DNA from: Shewanella sp. AS1 | GTDB lineage: Bacteria; Pseudomonadota; Gammaproteobacteria; Enterobacterales; Shewanellaceae | Direction of reading: 5' to 3' | Length of the DNA: 64,000 nt | Assembly: GCF_021412565.1 (NCBI RefSeq) | Contig: NZ_JAKCLJ010000002.1 | Location: 1 to 64,000, forward strand | Shown: positions 8,285 through 17,334 of the stretch, piece after piece | How the letters are laid out: every line of letters begins with the position of its first letter | Numbering within the stretch: the first letter of the stretch is position 1 | Notes under the pieces: model-generated | Databases searched by the model: none | What the model saw: only the letters and a program-made list of their open reading frames with translations | Told to the model about the DNA's origin: nothing | Made by a program: the position numbers and the translations under genes

Positions 8285-9439
8285 ATGATGTATAAGTTTG
8301 TTTTCTGTGTACTGCTGTTTTCATTGAGTGCAATCAATTCCCTTCATGCTTCGCCCTATCAATCTGTTGTCGATAATTTTAAACATGAGTTTGAGCAGAA
8401 ACTGGCTAAAAGCAAGGTACCGGGAGGTGCCTTAGTGGTTGTGGATGGCGATAGAATCATAGGGCTTAACACCTATGGTAAACGCCGCAAAGGCGGAAGC
8501 GAGAAGATAGATAAAGACACAGTGTTTCGCTTAGCCTCAGTGTCGAAAACTTTCGCCGGCGCCTTGGCCAGTATGCTAGTACATGAGCATAAACTCAGCT
8601 GGCAGCAACCAATAAATACCTATATCCCTACTTTTTCATTGCAGGATTTGCAGGCCAGTCAGTCGATCACCCTAGGTCATATCGTGGGACAAAGCACAGG
8701 ACTCATGCCCAACAGCTATGATAATTTGATCAATGCCAATGTGAAATTTGACAAGATCCTGCCTAAGTTTACTGAGCTTAGCCCCATCTGTAATCCAGGC
8801 GTCTGCTATAGCTACCAGAATGTGGCCTTTTCTTTTATCGAACAGGCCATCGAGCAGCAAAGTGGTCACAGTTATGCCGAATTACTCAACCAAAGGATCT
8901 TCGCGCCGCTTGAGATGAACACGGCATCCATAGGCTTTGATGCTTTTAATCAGTTGGACAATCGCGCTGAGCCACACGTTAAGACCCGTTTGGGATTCAG
9001 AAAAGTCACAGTGCGGGATAACTATTATCAGCTTGCCCCTGCCGCAGGTGTCAATGCCAGTATCAGCGACTTGGCTAAATGGTTAATGGCCAATATGGGG
9101 CAATTTCCAGCTGTCATCCCCAAGACTATCATTGAAGATATTACGACGCCTGGCGTGCGAACCACCAAAGAACTGCGTCGTCGTGAATGGCGCAGTTACC
9201 TCGATGATGCACATTATGGTAAAGGTTGGCGGATCTACGAATTTGAGGGGGAAGCGTTAATCTATCATGCAGGCTGGGTTTCCGGTTATGTCGCTGAGAT
9301 TGCCTACTCGCCTAAATTAAAATTAGGTATGGCGATGTTGCTTAACGGTGAGTCTCGCGTCATTGCCGAACTGGGCGCCGAGTTTTGGCACAGGGTGTTT
9401 AATCAGCATAAACAAAATCAACAGCTGAAACAGAGTTAA
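8285..9439 (+). CDS. periplasmic serine hydrolase, beta-lactamase class C/PBP family
   Basis: A protein of 384 residues with the fold of class C beta-lactamases, DD-peptidases and esterases. The catalytic Ser85 and Lys88 lie in ASVSKTF, followed by a YQN (YxN-type) motif in CYSYQN. Near the C-terminus HAGWVSGY stands in place of the KTG box. A signal peptide begins at this start (MMYKFVFCVLLF, cut after SLHA). The frame is open back to 8213, but that longer form would bury the signal peptide, so I chose the internal ATG. Esterase, D-amino peptidase or a cell-wall enzyme are all possible. A clinical-type AmpC is unlikely because of the HAG motif. Confidence 0.8.
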   Translation: MMYKFVFCVLLFSLSAINSLHASPYQSVVDNFKHEFEQKLAKSKVPGGALVVVDGDRIIGLNTYGKRRKGGSEKIDKDTVFRLASVSKTFAGALASMLVHEHKLSWQQPINTYIPTFSLQDLQASQSITLGHIVGQSTGLMPNSYDNLINANVKFDKILPKFTELSPICNPGVCYSYQNVAFSFIEQAIEQQSGHSYAELLNQRIFAPLEMNTASIGFDAFNQLDNRAEPHVKTRLGFRKVTVRDNYYQLAPAAGVNASISDLAKWLMANMGQFPAVIPKTIIEDITTPGVRTTKELRRREWRSYLDDAHYGKGWRIYEFEGEALIYHAGWVSGYVAEIAYSPKLKLGMAMLLNGESRVIAELGAEFWHRVFNQHKQNQQLKQS

Positions 9440-9452
9440 TCTGTTTTACCCT

Positions 9453-10214
9453 CTAACTTTTAATACTGGCCAGAAATGCTTCTTGCAGCTGGATAAGTGC
9501 CGTTTTATCGCGGGTGCTTTTACGACTGCGACTGAAAAACGAGGATTCGATAAATAGCGAAAACCACAGATTCAGGCTGTAGGCATTATCAACCTCTCCT
9601 GCCGTGGCCAACGCCAGCGCCGCAACCTCTGCCGTACCCAGCTGAAACTCCCGTTTACCCTTTCGCAGACCATAACGCGCCGCCGTTTCCGGAGTGAAAG
9701 AGAGAATGGGCAGATGGTGCAGATACGGACTCTTATTAAACATCTTTACCGCCTCACGCCAGCAGCCATCGAGCAGAATAAACAGTGGCCGTTTCTGCTG
9801 TGATAACTCATCAGCTTGATGAGTTAACTCAATTGAACTGAGCACACTTTGCCCCGCTCTTGCATATTCACCGGGAAATACCAGATAGGGTTGGTATTTG
9901 GGATTGCCAAGCAGTTGCAGCAGCGGTCGACTCACATAATTACGCGACCAGATATAGGCATGGGTATCCGGGATAAGGTCGGCGATCAAACGGCCGGAGT
10001 TACTGGGTTTGAGCACCTCATCGTCATACATGATAAGTAAAAAGCTGACATTAGAATTAAGCTGACGAACAGAACTGCAGGTACAAAACGTCTTAGCGAG
10101 CAGACAGGCATCACAGCGCACCAGGTTTTTGCCTCTGGCATTATAGGGGCGTGTCGAGATCGCTTTACGATATTGATAACGCAGATGGACTGCATGGGGC
10201 TGATGGGTCTTCAA
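9453..10214 (-). CDS. DTW-domain protein, probable tRNA-uridine aminocarboxypropyltransferase
   Basis: The DTW family includes TapT/YfiP, which transfers the 3-amino-3-carboxypropyl group of S-adenosylmethionine to a tRNA uridine (acp3U). An N-terminal Cys cluster (RCDACLLAKTFCTC) fits a small metal site. The family motif appears as LDGCWREAVKMFN, where the usual Thr of DxTW is Cys. FPGEYARAG and GKREFQLGTAE are other conserved blocks. The frame extends to a TTG at 10274, but that codon lies inside a terminator-like hairpin. A TTG at 10214 is therefore preferred, although the start remains uncertain. The gene follows pssA on the same strand. Confidence 0.75.
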   Translation of the reverse strand: MKTHQPHAVHLRYQYRKAISTRPYNARGKNLVRCDACLLAKTFCTCSSVRQLNSNVSFLLIMYDDEVLKPSNSGRLIADLIPDTHAYIWSRNYVSRPLLQLLGNPKYQPYLVFPGEYARAGQSVLSSIELTHQADELSQQKRPLFILLDGCWREAVKMFNKSPYLHHLPILSFTPETAARYGLRKGKREFQLGTAEVAALALATAGEVDNAYSLNLWFSLFIESSFFSRSRKSTRDKTALIQLQEAFLASIKS

Positions 10215-10269
10215 TGAGATCTTGCCTGTTAATCGAGTTAAATAAATAGCTATCCAGTGCTTATACGAA

Positions 10270-10306
10270 AACAAGGGACACGCATGAGTAGAACGTATCC
10301 CTTGTT
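10270..10306 (-). terminator. Rho-independent terminator after pssA
   Basis: On the minus strand AACAAGGGA and TCCCTTGTT pair, extended inward by one G-T pair and ACG/CGT. An 11-base loop lies between the arms and TTTTCG follows. Confidence 0.65.
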
Positions 10307-10378
10307 CAATTTGTCGTAAACGAGCGCGGACGCTAATACTGAGTCCTTGCTGTTAGATATTAGCAGCTTCGCCGTTTC

Positions 10379-11692
10379 TTATAAGATCCTGCGTAGCAGC
10401 AGATCAGCCCTGAGCCGACGGATCCTTTTCATGATCTTTTTAACAGGATCCGGGTAATCTTTCAGGGTTTCAATCTGCTTATAATGTTCGAGGCGGCTGG
10501 TATGCTGCAATATATGGGCTTGCTCGGCTGCAAACTGGCTCTCCCATACGCCCTCTTCATCTTGCAACAGTAGACCATTTTCAAGATCCAATGCCCAGGC
10601 TCTGGGGTTTAAATTTGAGCCTGTGATCAGATGATAGCGTTTATCGGCGCTGATCCCTTTAAGGTGATAGCTGTTGCGATCATGCTTCCACAGGTGAATA
10701 TTAAGCAAGCCTTTATTGATAGCCCACTGCTGCCGCCGGGCAAATTTACGTAGAGACTGCTCATAAAGATAGGGCAAGGCCCCTATGGTAGAAAAATCCT
10801 GATCTTCTGGAATAAAGAAATCGTTTGATGTTTTATCACCCACCACGATATCGAGGCGTTTCCCCTGTTTAAGGTGCTTAGAAAGCGCTCTAGACAGGAT
10901 ATAGGGTGGATTGAAATATGGAGTACAGATAAACAGTGACAGTGTCGATTGATTGACAAGATCCATCACCAGATTATTCAGCTGATTGCGCTTACGGCCA
11001 AGGCCGACAACCGGGGTGATCCTGTTGCCATCGAAACAGGCTTTAAATTGGTAGCTGGCTGAGCTCAGGCGGTTTTTCAATGTACGAACATCGGCTTTAT
11101 CGGGCAGGACTTCACTATCGGCATTTTGGGTCAGTGAGGTGACTGCCTTATCGCTTTCGATATGATCCTGGATCATCTGCCTCATAGAAGATGCCAGTTC
11201 CTTTGACGTGATCATATGATAGCGATCGAAACGGTACTTATCGCCCTGCTGCAGGTAGATATTGTTTAAACTGGCACCACTGTATATGACAGTGTCGTCG
11301 AAAATAAAACCTTTAAGGTGCAAAACGCCCATAAACTCGCGGGATTTCACCGGCACCCCAAGCATTTTGATTGGATGGGCTGCCTTGTGATTAAACTCGC
11401 GGTACATGAAGTAGTTGCCACTGTCACCTTTATGCCCTATCAGGCCTCTGCGAGCGCGGTGAAAATCCACCAGTACAGTGACATCCAGCAGGGGATTTTT
11501 TTCCTTAGCAGCCATTAATGCCGTTAGGATTTCACGTCCCGCTTCATCATCTTCCAGATAAAGGGCGGCAATGGTGATCGCAGATTTTGCCTGTGCGATC
11601 TGCTTTAACAGTTCGGCTTTCAGAGCCGTAGGCGTCAATAACCACTGAATATCATCGGGTTGTAACGCTATTCCACCTAGCTTCTTCAGCAA
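10379..11692 (-). CDS. pssA: phosphatidylserine synthase (phospholipase D type)
   Basis: The enzyme joins CDP-diacylglycerol and serine to make phosphatidylserine, the precursor of phosphatidylethanolamine, at the inner face of the membrane. Two phospholipase D motifs are seen: HLKGFIFDDTVIYSGASLN and YHLKGISADKRYHLITGSN. IVGDKTSNDFFIPEDQDF and NPRAWALDLEN are further PssA signatures, and the basic C-terminus suits membrane contact. Three starts are possible: GTG 11722, ATG 11719 and TTG 11692. I prefer TTG because a perfect AAGGAGG lies 5 bases before it and it avoids overlap with the upstream gene. That gives 437 residues, against 451 in E. coli. It is probably co-transcribed with the DUF1904 gene. 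Confidence 0.9.
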   Translation of the reverse strand: MLKKLGGIALQPDDIQWLLTPTALKAELLKQIAQAKSAITIAALYLEDDEAGREILTALMAAKEKNPLLDVTVLVDFHRARRGLIGHKGDSGNYFMYREFNHKAAHPIKMLGVPVKSREFMGVLHLKGFIFDDTVIYSGASLNNIYLQQGDKYRFDRYHMITSKELASSMRQMIQDHIESDKAVTSLTQNADSEVLPDKADVRTLKNRLSSASYQFKACFDGNRITPVVGLGRKRNQLNNLVMDLVNQSTLSLFICTPYFNPPYILSRALSKHLKQGKRLDIVVGDKTSNDFFIPEDQDFSTIGALPYLYEQSLRKFARRQQWAINKGLLNIHLWKHDRNSYHLKGISADKRYHLITGSNLNPRAWALDLENGLLLQDEEGVWESQFAAEQAHILQHTSRLEHYKQIETLKDYPDPVKKIMKRIRRLRADLLLRRIL

Positions 11693-11702
11693 GGTCTCCT
11701 CC

Positions 11703-12035
11703 TTAAAAATGGTGTCCATCACGGTAATAGCAACTGGGCTCTAATGCCATGAAGATGACAGCGATATGCCGAGCCTGCGAGTGTACTGTCAGTATCGACT
11801 CGCGGATAGCTTGCTCTACATCATGATGCGTTTCAGGCGTTTTAGGAAACCAGAGTACTTCGACTTGCACAAAGTGTTGATCTACCTCTTGGTGGCGATA
11901 GCTGACACTGGGTATCCAGTCGAGGGTAAAACTATCACTGTTTGAGTGACAGATATTCGCTAACTTTTCCAGCAGCGACCCGCTCATTATTTTGACCGCC
12001 TCTTGGGGTAAGCCGCGCATGCGAATATGTGGCAT
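11703..12035 (-). CDS. DUF1904 family protein (tautomerase-like)
   Basis: A small cytoplasmic protein of 110 residues starting MPHIRMRGLPQEAV. The Pro after the initiator Met and the beta-alpha-beta character recall the tautomerase/MIF-like fold given to DUF1904, where that Pro would be the catalytic base. No activity is known to me. A good AGGAAA ribosome site precedes the ATG. The gene ends just before the preferred start of pssA, so the two form an operon. A role linked to phospholipid synthesis is only suggested by position. Confidence 0.75.
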   Translation of the reverse strand: MPHIRMRGLPQEAVKIMSGSLLEKLANICHSNSDSFTLDWIPSVSYRHQEVDQHFVQVEVLWFPKTPETHHDVEQAIRESILTVHSQARHIAVIFMALEPSCYYRDGHHF

Positions 12036-12215
12036 AATGTTTCCTGCCTTATATTAAGGTGATAGAAATTACCCATTTACGCCACCAGGGGCAAGGTTTT
12101 TCTCACAAATTGAGATAAGCGCAAATAAAATAGCAATTTCTTTGGCAAAATAGTCCTGTTGGGCAGCAATTTTTACAATCGACAAAGCCCTATTTTCATT
12201 AAAAAGTGAGAAAGA

Positions 12216-12416
12216 ATGAAGCTAAAGATCATTATGACACTTATGTTCACCCTTGTTTTAGCCTGGGTTATTTTTCACTATAAGGCTGAGCTGGGGATTT
12301 TTATCTTACCCCTCTTTATTTTGTTGGTGGTTTTTGTCACCCTCAGGTTGTACCGATTGATGGGCTATCGATTAATGGACGATCGGTTAAAGGAAAATGA
12401 TAACTCTCAGAAGTGA
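12216..12416 (+). CDS. small two-helix membrane protein of unknown function
   Basis: A 66-residue protein. Residues about 3-20 and 27-43 are strongly hydrophobic and would span the inner membrane twice. They are followed by a charged tail with a short internal repeat (YRLMG/YRLMD/DRL). GAGAAAGA just before the ATG is a fair ribosome site. I know no family for it. It precedes the PBP4 gene on the same strand by about 100 bp. No link to that gene can be shown. Confidence 0.5.
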   Translation: MKLKIIMTLMFTLVLAWVIFHYKAELGIFILPLFILLVVFVTLRLYRLMGYRLMDDRLKENDNSQK

Positions 12417-12523
12417 ATTGTCAGGCCAGACAAGGTAAGTGATAGTTGCTTTCCATTACTGTTGATAAGTCTTTGTCTATCAATCATTCCGCTAAACAAG
12501 AATACTGAGAACGGGAATCGCGT

Positions 12524-13999
12524 GTGAGTAAAGCTGCTTTTATATTCAAGCTGAGTCTTGGGTTGAGTCTTGGGCTTAGTCTGCTGTTTGGCATTCAAAA
12601 CTTCGCCCAAGGTGCATCGAGCCAGTATCTGGATAATTTAATGTCCGTCATTAAACCGACTCACTCACAAGTCGGGGTGACAGTCACAGATCTTAGCGCC
12701 AATGCTCAGGTGTTTACCTATAATGCCGATACCCTGTTCATCCCGGCCAGTACGCAAAAATTATTAACCGCAGTCGCTGCCACAGCCCATCTGCCAGCCA
12801 GTTTTCGCTATCAGACTGCGCTCTATTCTAATGGTGTGATTGATGGGGACACCTTTTTAGGCGATCTTTATCTGCAATTTTCCGGTGACCCAACGCTGAG
12901 CAGCGATAATATTCGCGAGCTGTTTAAACAGCTCGCCGATAAAGGGGTGCACAGGGTTAATGGCAATCTCTACCTAGTGGGCGAGCTTAATGAGCAGCAG
13001 CAAGCGCCCGGCTGGGTATGGGACGATTTAGGGATCTGCTACGCCGCCCCCGTGTCCAGTTTCGTTATCGACCAGAATTGTCTGCAAGGTGAACTAAAAC
13101 CTAGAGGGGGTGGCAGTGTGCTTAGTTTTCCAAGTTATCTGCCCGTTAGCCTGACTACTCAGGCGCATTTCGATGCTAGGGCTCAGGACCCATTTTGCCA
13201 GCTGCAGCTACGAAGGGGGCCAGATAACCAATTTACAATCACCGGCTGTTACTCGGGTACAAACCCTGTCCCTCTCTCAATCGCCCTGTCAGATCCTGCT
13301 TTGTATGCCAAGGCCTGGGTGCCGCAACTGGCGCTGTCTGGGAAAATACAGATCAATGGCAAAGTGCAGATCATTGAGGAGAGTCAGATCAATGTGAATA
13401 GCCAAATAGTGGCGCTACATGAATCTGTCTCTTTACCTAAGCTGCTGACAAAGATGCTTGAAGACTCAAATAACCTTATAGCCGACAGCCTATTTAAGGC
13501 CATAGGCGGCAGCGTTTATCACACTCGTGGAGACTTTATCAATGGTGCCCAGGCGATGATAAAGCTACTGAAAGAGGAAGGTGTCGATCTCAGTCATGCA
13601 CAGATAGTCGATGGTTCGGGTCTGTCACGATATAACCTGTTATCAGCCAATCAGCTTGCACAGGTTTTGGCACTCATCGCTAGGGATTCACGTTTCTCAG
13701 GGCTTAGGGATATGTTACCCATAGCCGGCGAGACAGGCACATTACGCAATAAGTCCCATTACCACAGCGGCGTACTCAAGGAACGAGTCATAGCTAAAAC
13801 AGGCTCAATGCAGGGAGTGGATAATCTGGCGGGCTTCTTAACGATAGATACACGCAGAAGCTTACTGTTTGTGATTTTGGAAAATGGTCAGAGCCCAAAG
13901 GCAAAAGCATCTCAGCTTGCTCCCTTCAGCGCCCTGTTTTTGCAGTCTGTATTGGATCAAGCTGGCAGTGAGCCAACTCTGGCTATCGGCGCACAATGA
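12524..13999 (+). CDS. dacB: D-alanyl-D-alanine carboxypeptidase/endopeptidase (PBP4, S13 family)
   Basis: A periplasmic enzyme of 491 residues that trims the terminal D-Ala of peptidoglycan peptides and cuts cross-links. The three penicillin-binding motifs are visible: S76-T-Q-K79 in IPASTQKLL, SNN in LEDSNNLIADS, and KTG in IAKTGSMQG. A signal peptide precedes, cut after about residue 30 (NFAQGAS). The long insertion between the first two motifs is typical of S13 enzymes. The start is GTG; no in-frame ATG would keep the signal peptide. A terminator follows the gene. Confidence 0.92.
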   Translation: MSKAAFIFKLSLGLSLGLSLLFGIQNFAQGASSQYLDNLMSVIKPTHSQVGVTVTDLSANAQVFTYNADTLFIPASTQKLLTAVAATAHLPASFRYQTALYSNGVIDGDTFLGDLYLQFSGDPTLSSDNIRELFKQLADKGVHRVNGNLYLVGELNEQQQAPGWVWDDLGICYAAPVSSFVIDQNCLQGELKPRGGGSVLSFPSYLPVSLTTQAHFDARAQDPFCQLQLRRGPDNQFTITGCYSGTNPVPLSIALSDPALYAKAWVPQLALSGKIQINGKVQIIEESQINVNSQIVALHESVSLPKLLTKMLEDSNNLIADSLFKAIGGSVYHTRGDFINGAQAMIKLLKEEGVDLSHAQIVDGSGLSRYNLLSANQLAQVLALIARDSRFSGLRDMLPIAGETGTLRNKSHYHSGVLKERVIAKTGSMQGVDNLAGFLTIDTRRSLLFVILENGQSPKAKASQLAPFSALFLQSVLDQAGSEPTLAIGAQ

Positions 14000-14049
14000 T
14001 GACTCATTGAAACGATGAACGTAAAAAGTGACATAATAAAGGGCATAAC

Positions 14050-14076
14050 AATGGGCGCATCAGCACCCATTTTTTA
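14050..14076 (+). terminator. Rho-independent terminator after dacB
   Basis: AATGGG(C)GC / GC(A)CCCATT with an ATCA loop and one mismatch, followed by a run of T from 14070. Confidence 0.75.
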
Positions 14077-14084
14077 TGTTCATT

Positions 14085-15842
14085 CTAAAAGTCACTTTCC
14101 TGCATGGCCATTACCACAGCATCCCCTGCCCTGATCTGGGCTAGATGATAATCCACTTTGGGCATCAACTTTGCCATATAAAAATCGGCCAGTAACATTT
14201 TAATGCGCGAAAAATTGGGTTCCATCGCATCACCCGCACGCTCGGCCATGAGTAAGCTGAAATACCCATAAGTTAAATGGCCAAAGGCATCGAGAAAATC
14301 CACCGCACAACTATTAATTAATGCAGGCTGAGTCAGTTTGTTTTCATTTATCGTTAAAGCCGCCTGCAAAAGTTTGTCACAGTAGGAGTCTAACTGCTGG
14401 CGATGGGCCTTCGAGACATGCACAAATTCCGCTGAATCGGTTTTAATCTCATTGATAAATTCAGTTAAGGTTCTGAGATTATCCCCTGTGGTTTTACGTC
14501 CAAGAAAATCGATGGCTTGAATACCGTTGGTGCCTTCATAGATCTGGGCAATGCGGGTATCACGCACTAGCTGCTCTATGCCTGTTTCACGAATATAGCC
14601 GTGGCCACCGAACACCTGCTGGGCCATAATAGTGGTATCCAGGCCACGGTCGCTTAAAAAGGCTTTGGCTACAGGGGTTAACAGACCGACATAACGGCTG
14701 GCTTTCTCTTTTACGTCACCCTCGGCGTATTTCGCCAAGTCCAGCTGCTTGCCTGTGAACACAGATAATGCGCGCCCAGCTTCTGTGTAACTGCGGATAG
14801 TCAGCAGCATACGCCTTACATCACCGTGAACGATAATGGGATCGCAATCGGCGCCGTTTGCCGAGCCGCCTGCGGCAATTCCCTGCAAACGCTCTTTGGC
14901 ATATTCTGATGCCATCTGATAAGCGGCCTGTGAGGAACCTAAACCTTGGATCCCGATCGCCAGACGCTCATAATTCATCATGGTAAACATACAGACCAAG
15001 CCACGATTGAGCTTGCCTATCAGATAGCCCTGCGCACTATCATAATTCATCACGCAAGTGGCAGAGCCTTTCAGCCCCATCTTATGTTCGATAGAACCGA
15101 CACTGACCCCATTGTGTTCCCCTAAAGTGCCATCGTCAGCCACTTTGATTTTGGGTACGAGAAAGAGTGAGATGCCGTTAGAATCAGGTAGTTTGGCCAA
15201 GACCAGATGAATGACGTTTTCGGTTAAGTCGTGATCGCCGCCGGTAATGAAAATTTTACTGCCAGTGATTAAGTAGCTGCCATCATCTTGAGGCAGGGCT
15301 TTGGTGCGAATATTACGCAGATCTGAGCCTGCCTGAGGCTCTGTCATATCCATGGCGCCTGCCCATTGTCCGCTATAAAGGGAGGGCAAAAACTTCGCCT
15401 TAAGCTCATCACTGCCATGGGCGTTAATGCATAAGGCAGCGCCGGCTGTCAGTGACCCATAAAGAGTAAAGGCGTTACAGGCGCTGTAGGCCATCTCATC
15501 GACCAAGACCCCGAGCATCTTGGGCATGCCCATGCCGCCAAACTCAGGATCGCCGCACAAACCAACCCAGCCGCCCTCGGCAAACTGCTGGTAGACCTCT
15601 TTATAGCCATCGGGCGTGATCACCCTATCATCTTGATGACAGACACCTTGCTCATCGCCACTGCGGTTTATAGGATGGATCAGCTCCCTGGCGATTTTAT
15701 CGGCTTCATCCATAATGGCGCTGGCCGTATCTATATCCACATGTTCCGCAAATGCGGGCAGTGCAGCCCAGGTCGCAGACGCATCAAACACCTTTTCAAG
15801 TAAGAAGTTCATGTCAGTTAACGGCGCATGATATGGATTCAT
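14085..15842 (-). CDS. acyl-CoA dehydrogenase (long form, N-terminal extension type)
   Basis: A flavoenzyme of 585 residues catalysing the first step of fatty-acid beta-oxidation, the alpha-beta desaturation of acyl-CoA with electrons passed to ETF. The FAD/acyl region has AMDMTEPQAGSDL and ITGSKIFITGG. The C-terminal helical domain has QVFGGHGYIRETGIEQL, RDTRIAQIYEGTNGIQAID, with Glu in YEGTNG as the likely base. The extra N-terminal helix and C-terminal block place it with the roughly 600-residue Shewanella and Pseudomonas type. A frame extends upstream to a TTG, but ATG 15842 has AAGGG at good distance. A PsrA-like operator lies about 25 bp upstream, suggesting control by fatty acids. Confidence 0.92.
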   Translation of the reverse strand: MNPYHAPLTDMNFLLEKVFDASATWAALPAFAEHVDIDTASAIMDEADKIARELIHPINRSGDEQGVCHQDDRVITPDGYKEVYQQFAEGGWVGLCGDPEFGGMGMPKMLGVLVDEMAYSACNAFTLYGSLTAGAALCINAHGSDELKAKFLPSLYSGQWAGAMDMTEPQAGSDLRNIRTKALPQDDGSYLITGSKIFITGGDHDLTENVIHLVLAKLPDSNGISLFLVPKIKVADDGTLGEHNGVSVGSIEHKMGLKGSATCVMNYDSAQGYLIGKLNRGLVCMFTMMNYERLAIGIQGLGSSQAAYQMASEYAKERLQGIAAGGSANGADCDPIIVHGDVRRMLLTIRSYTEAGRALSVFTGKQLDLAKYAEGDVKEKASRYVGLLTPVAKAFLSDRGLDTTIMAQQVFGGHGYIRETGIEQLVRDTRIAQIYEGTNGIQAIDFLGRKTTGDNLRTLTEFINEIKTDSAEFVHVSKAHRQQLDSYCDKLLQAALTINENKLTQPALINSCAVDFLDAFGHLTYGYFSLLMAERAGDAMEPNFSRIKMLLADFYMAKLMPKVDYHLAQIRAGDAVVMAMQESDF

Positions 15843-15864
15843 TTCAAGACCCTTAAACAAATAA

Positions 15865-15882
15865 TTAAAACGGTTGTTTCAA
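15865..15882 (-). promoter_or_regulatory. possible PsrA-type operator
   Basis: The minus strand reads TTGAAACAACCGTTTTAA, an imperfect palindrome of the form TTnAAACn4GTTTnAA. The published Pseudomonas PsrA pattern is a GAAAC/GTTTC-like pair with a 2-4 base spacer. Position just upstream of a beta-oxidation gene fits. Confidence 0.4.
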
Positions 15883-15949
15883 TTTATACTAACTCAAGTA
15901 TGGAATAAAGTGCTTTATTGATCTTTGTGGCCTAGCGCATAGTAGAAAA

Positions 15950-15974
15950 TAAAAAGCCCCGTCGAAACGGGGCT
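15950..15974 (-). terminator. Rho-independent terminator after the DUF2058 gene
   Basis: AGCCCCGT/ACGGGGCT perfect 8-bp stem with a 4-base loop, followed on the minus strand by TTTTTATTTT. Confidence 0.9.
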
Positions 15975-16001
15975 CAGAATTTTATAGGGGTAAGATAGCG
16001 A

Positions 16002-16544
16002 TCACCACATCAAATCATCTGGGATCACATAGTCTGCGTATGGATCATCCTCTTCCGCCTGAGGGGCTTGTTCATTCTGTTGCCACAGATAACCGCACCA
16101 TTGAGGCACCAGAAGATTCACCCGCTCTGCTAATTTATGGGGAACAAGATAACTCTTCTCTTCATGACGGACTATGCCTAATTGGCCATTGAGTAACTGA
16201 TTTTGCAGTTTCTCATCGACATACACTGAGTAGATTTTATTGGCCAAGGTATAGTTGAATTTAATTTCTGCCTCTTTGGGCTGAGCAATGGCCGTGCGAG
16301 TGAACTCTGTTATTAATCCCCTCACCTGGCCTTTCTCAGATGCCTCGGCAAAACGCTGCTCATTTAAGGCCTTGTCTTTCGCAATTTGCGCCTGGCGTTT
16401 AGATTCGATCTCCTGCTTAAGCGCAACTGAACCATCATCAACCTTTGCCTTGCGATCGCGGCGCTTCTGGGTTTTGGTGTCACGCACCTTCTGCTTACTG
16501 ACTAAACCCGCCTTTAGTAGCTGCTCTTGAAATGGATTGGCCAT
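16002..16544 (-). CDS. DUF2058 family protein (YaiL-like)
   Basis: A charged cytoplasmic protein of 180 residues. The first 75 residues are rich in Lys, Arg, Gln and Glu (starting MANPFQEQLLKAGLVSKQKV) and predict a long helix. The C-terminal half is a compact region with YTLANKIYSVYVDEKLQNQL and LVPHKLAERV, followed by an acidic end. E. coli YaiL is reported as nucleoid or polynucleotide associated; the exact job is unknown. It lies 67 bp behind pyrF on the same strand and has its own terminator. Confidence 0.82.
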   Translation of the reverse strand: MANPFQEQLLKAGLVSKQKVRDTKTQKRRDRKAKVDDGSVALKQEIESKRQAQIAKDKALNEQRFAEASEKGQVRGLITEFTRTAIAQPKEAEIKFNYTLANKIYSVYVDEKLQNQLLNGQLGIVRHEEKSYLVPHKLAERVNLLVPQWCGYLWQQNEQAPQAEEDDPYADYVIPDDLMW

Positions 16545-16611
16545 CTTTAACTCTCTTAGATACTTCTTTAAATCACGCTATTTTAAATGACTTGCCTGAC
16601 TGTTTTAGTGT

Positions 16612-17307
16612 TTATGCAATGGATGCATGAATTGCCCTTAATGCAGCCAGTGGATCACTTGCCTTAGTAATTGGTCGGCCAATTACTAAGTAATCGGAAC
16701 CTGCGGCTAATGCTTGCGGCGGTGTCATCACTCTGTGCTGATCACCTTTATCGGCGCCTACAGGACGAATACCGGGTGTACACAACTTAAAATTTTGGCC
16801 AAATTCGGCTTTTAACATGCTCGCTTCCTGGGCTGAGCAGACTATGCCATCGAGTCCCGCCTGCTGGGTTAATCGGGCTAAACGCTTTACATGATCAGCC
16901 GCTGGCACATTGATACCTAATAATTTTAGATCCTCATCGCTCATTGAGGTCAAAACAGTCACCGCGATCAATAGCGGCGCGTCAGTACCGTAACCAGCCA
17001 GGGCTTGCTTTGCCGCCTGCATCATGGCGAGTCCCCCGCTGGCATGGACATTGGTCATCCAGACCCCGAGCTCTGCAGCTGCGCTAACGGCTTTTGCCAC
17101 AGTATTGGGGATATCGTGAAATTTAAGATCGAGAAACAGGTCGAAATCACGTTGATGTATCGCCTTTACCAACTCGGGGCCAAACAGCGTAAACATCTCT
17201 TTGCCTATTTTTAAGCGGCACATATTGGGGTCGAGTTGATCGATTAGTCGCAGTGCATCATCTTTATTATCGTAATCGAGGGCGACTATGATCGGCTTGG
17301 TACTCAT
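16612..17307 (-). CDS. pyrF: orotidine 5'-phosphate decarboxylase
   Basis: Last step of de novo UMP synthesis, removing CO2 from OMP in the cytoplasm. The 231-residue TIM barrel carries the catalytic tetrad motif [11 protein letters not shown] with Asp60, Lys62 and Asp65. The phosphate-binding loop near the end is [22 protein letters not shown] lies well placed before the ATG. The gene is last in the ihfB-lapA-lapB-pyrF row and begins 27 bp after lapB, as in E. coli. Confidence 0.97.
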   Translation of the reverse strand: MSTKPIIVALDYDNKDDALRLIDQLDPNMCRLKIGKEMFTLFGPELVKAIHQRDFDLFLDLKFHDIPNTVAKAVSAAAELGVWMTNVHASGGLAMMQAAKQALAGYGTDAPLLIAVTVLTSMSDEDLKLLGINVPAADHVKRLARLTQQAGLDGIVCSAQEASMLKAEFGQNFKLCTPGIRPVGADKGDQHRVMTPPQALAAGSDYLVIGRPITKASDPLAALRAIHASIA

Positions 17308-17334
17308 CTGATTCTCCTGATCGGTAACATTTAC

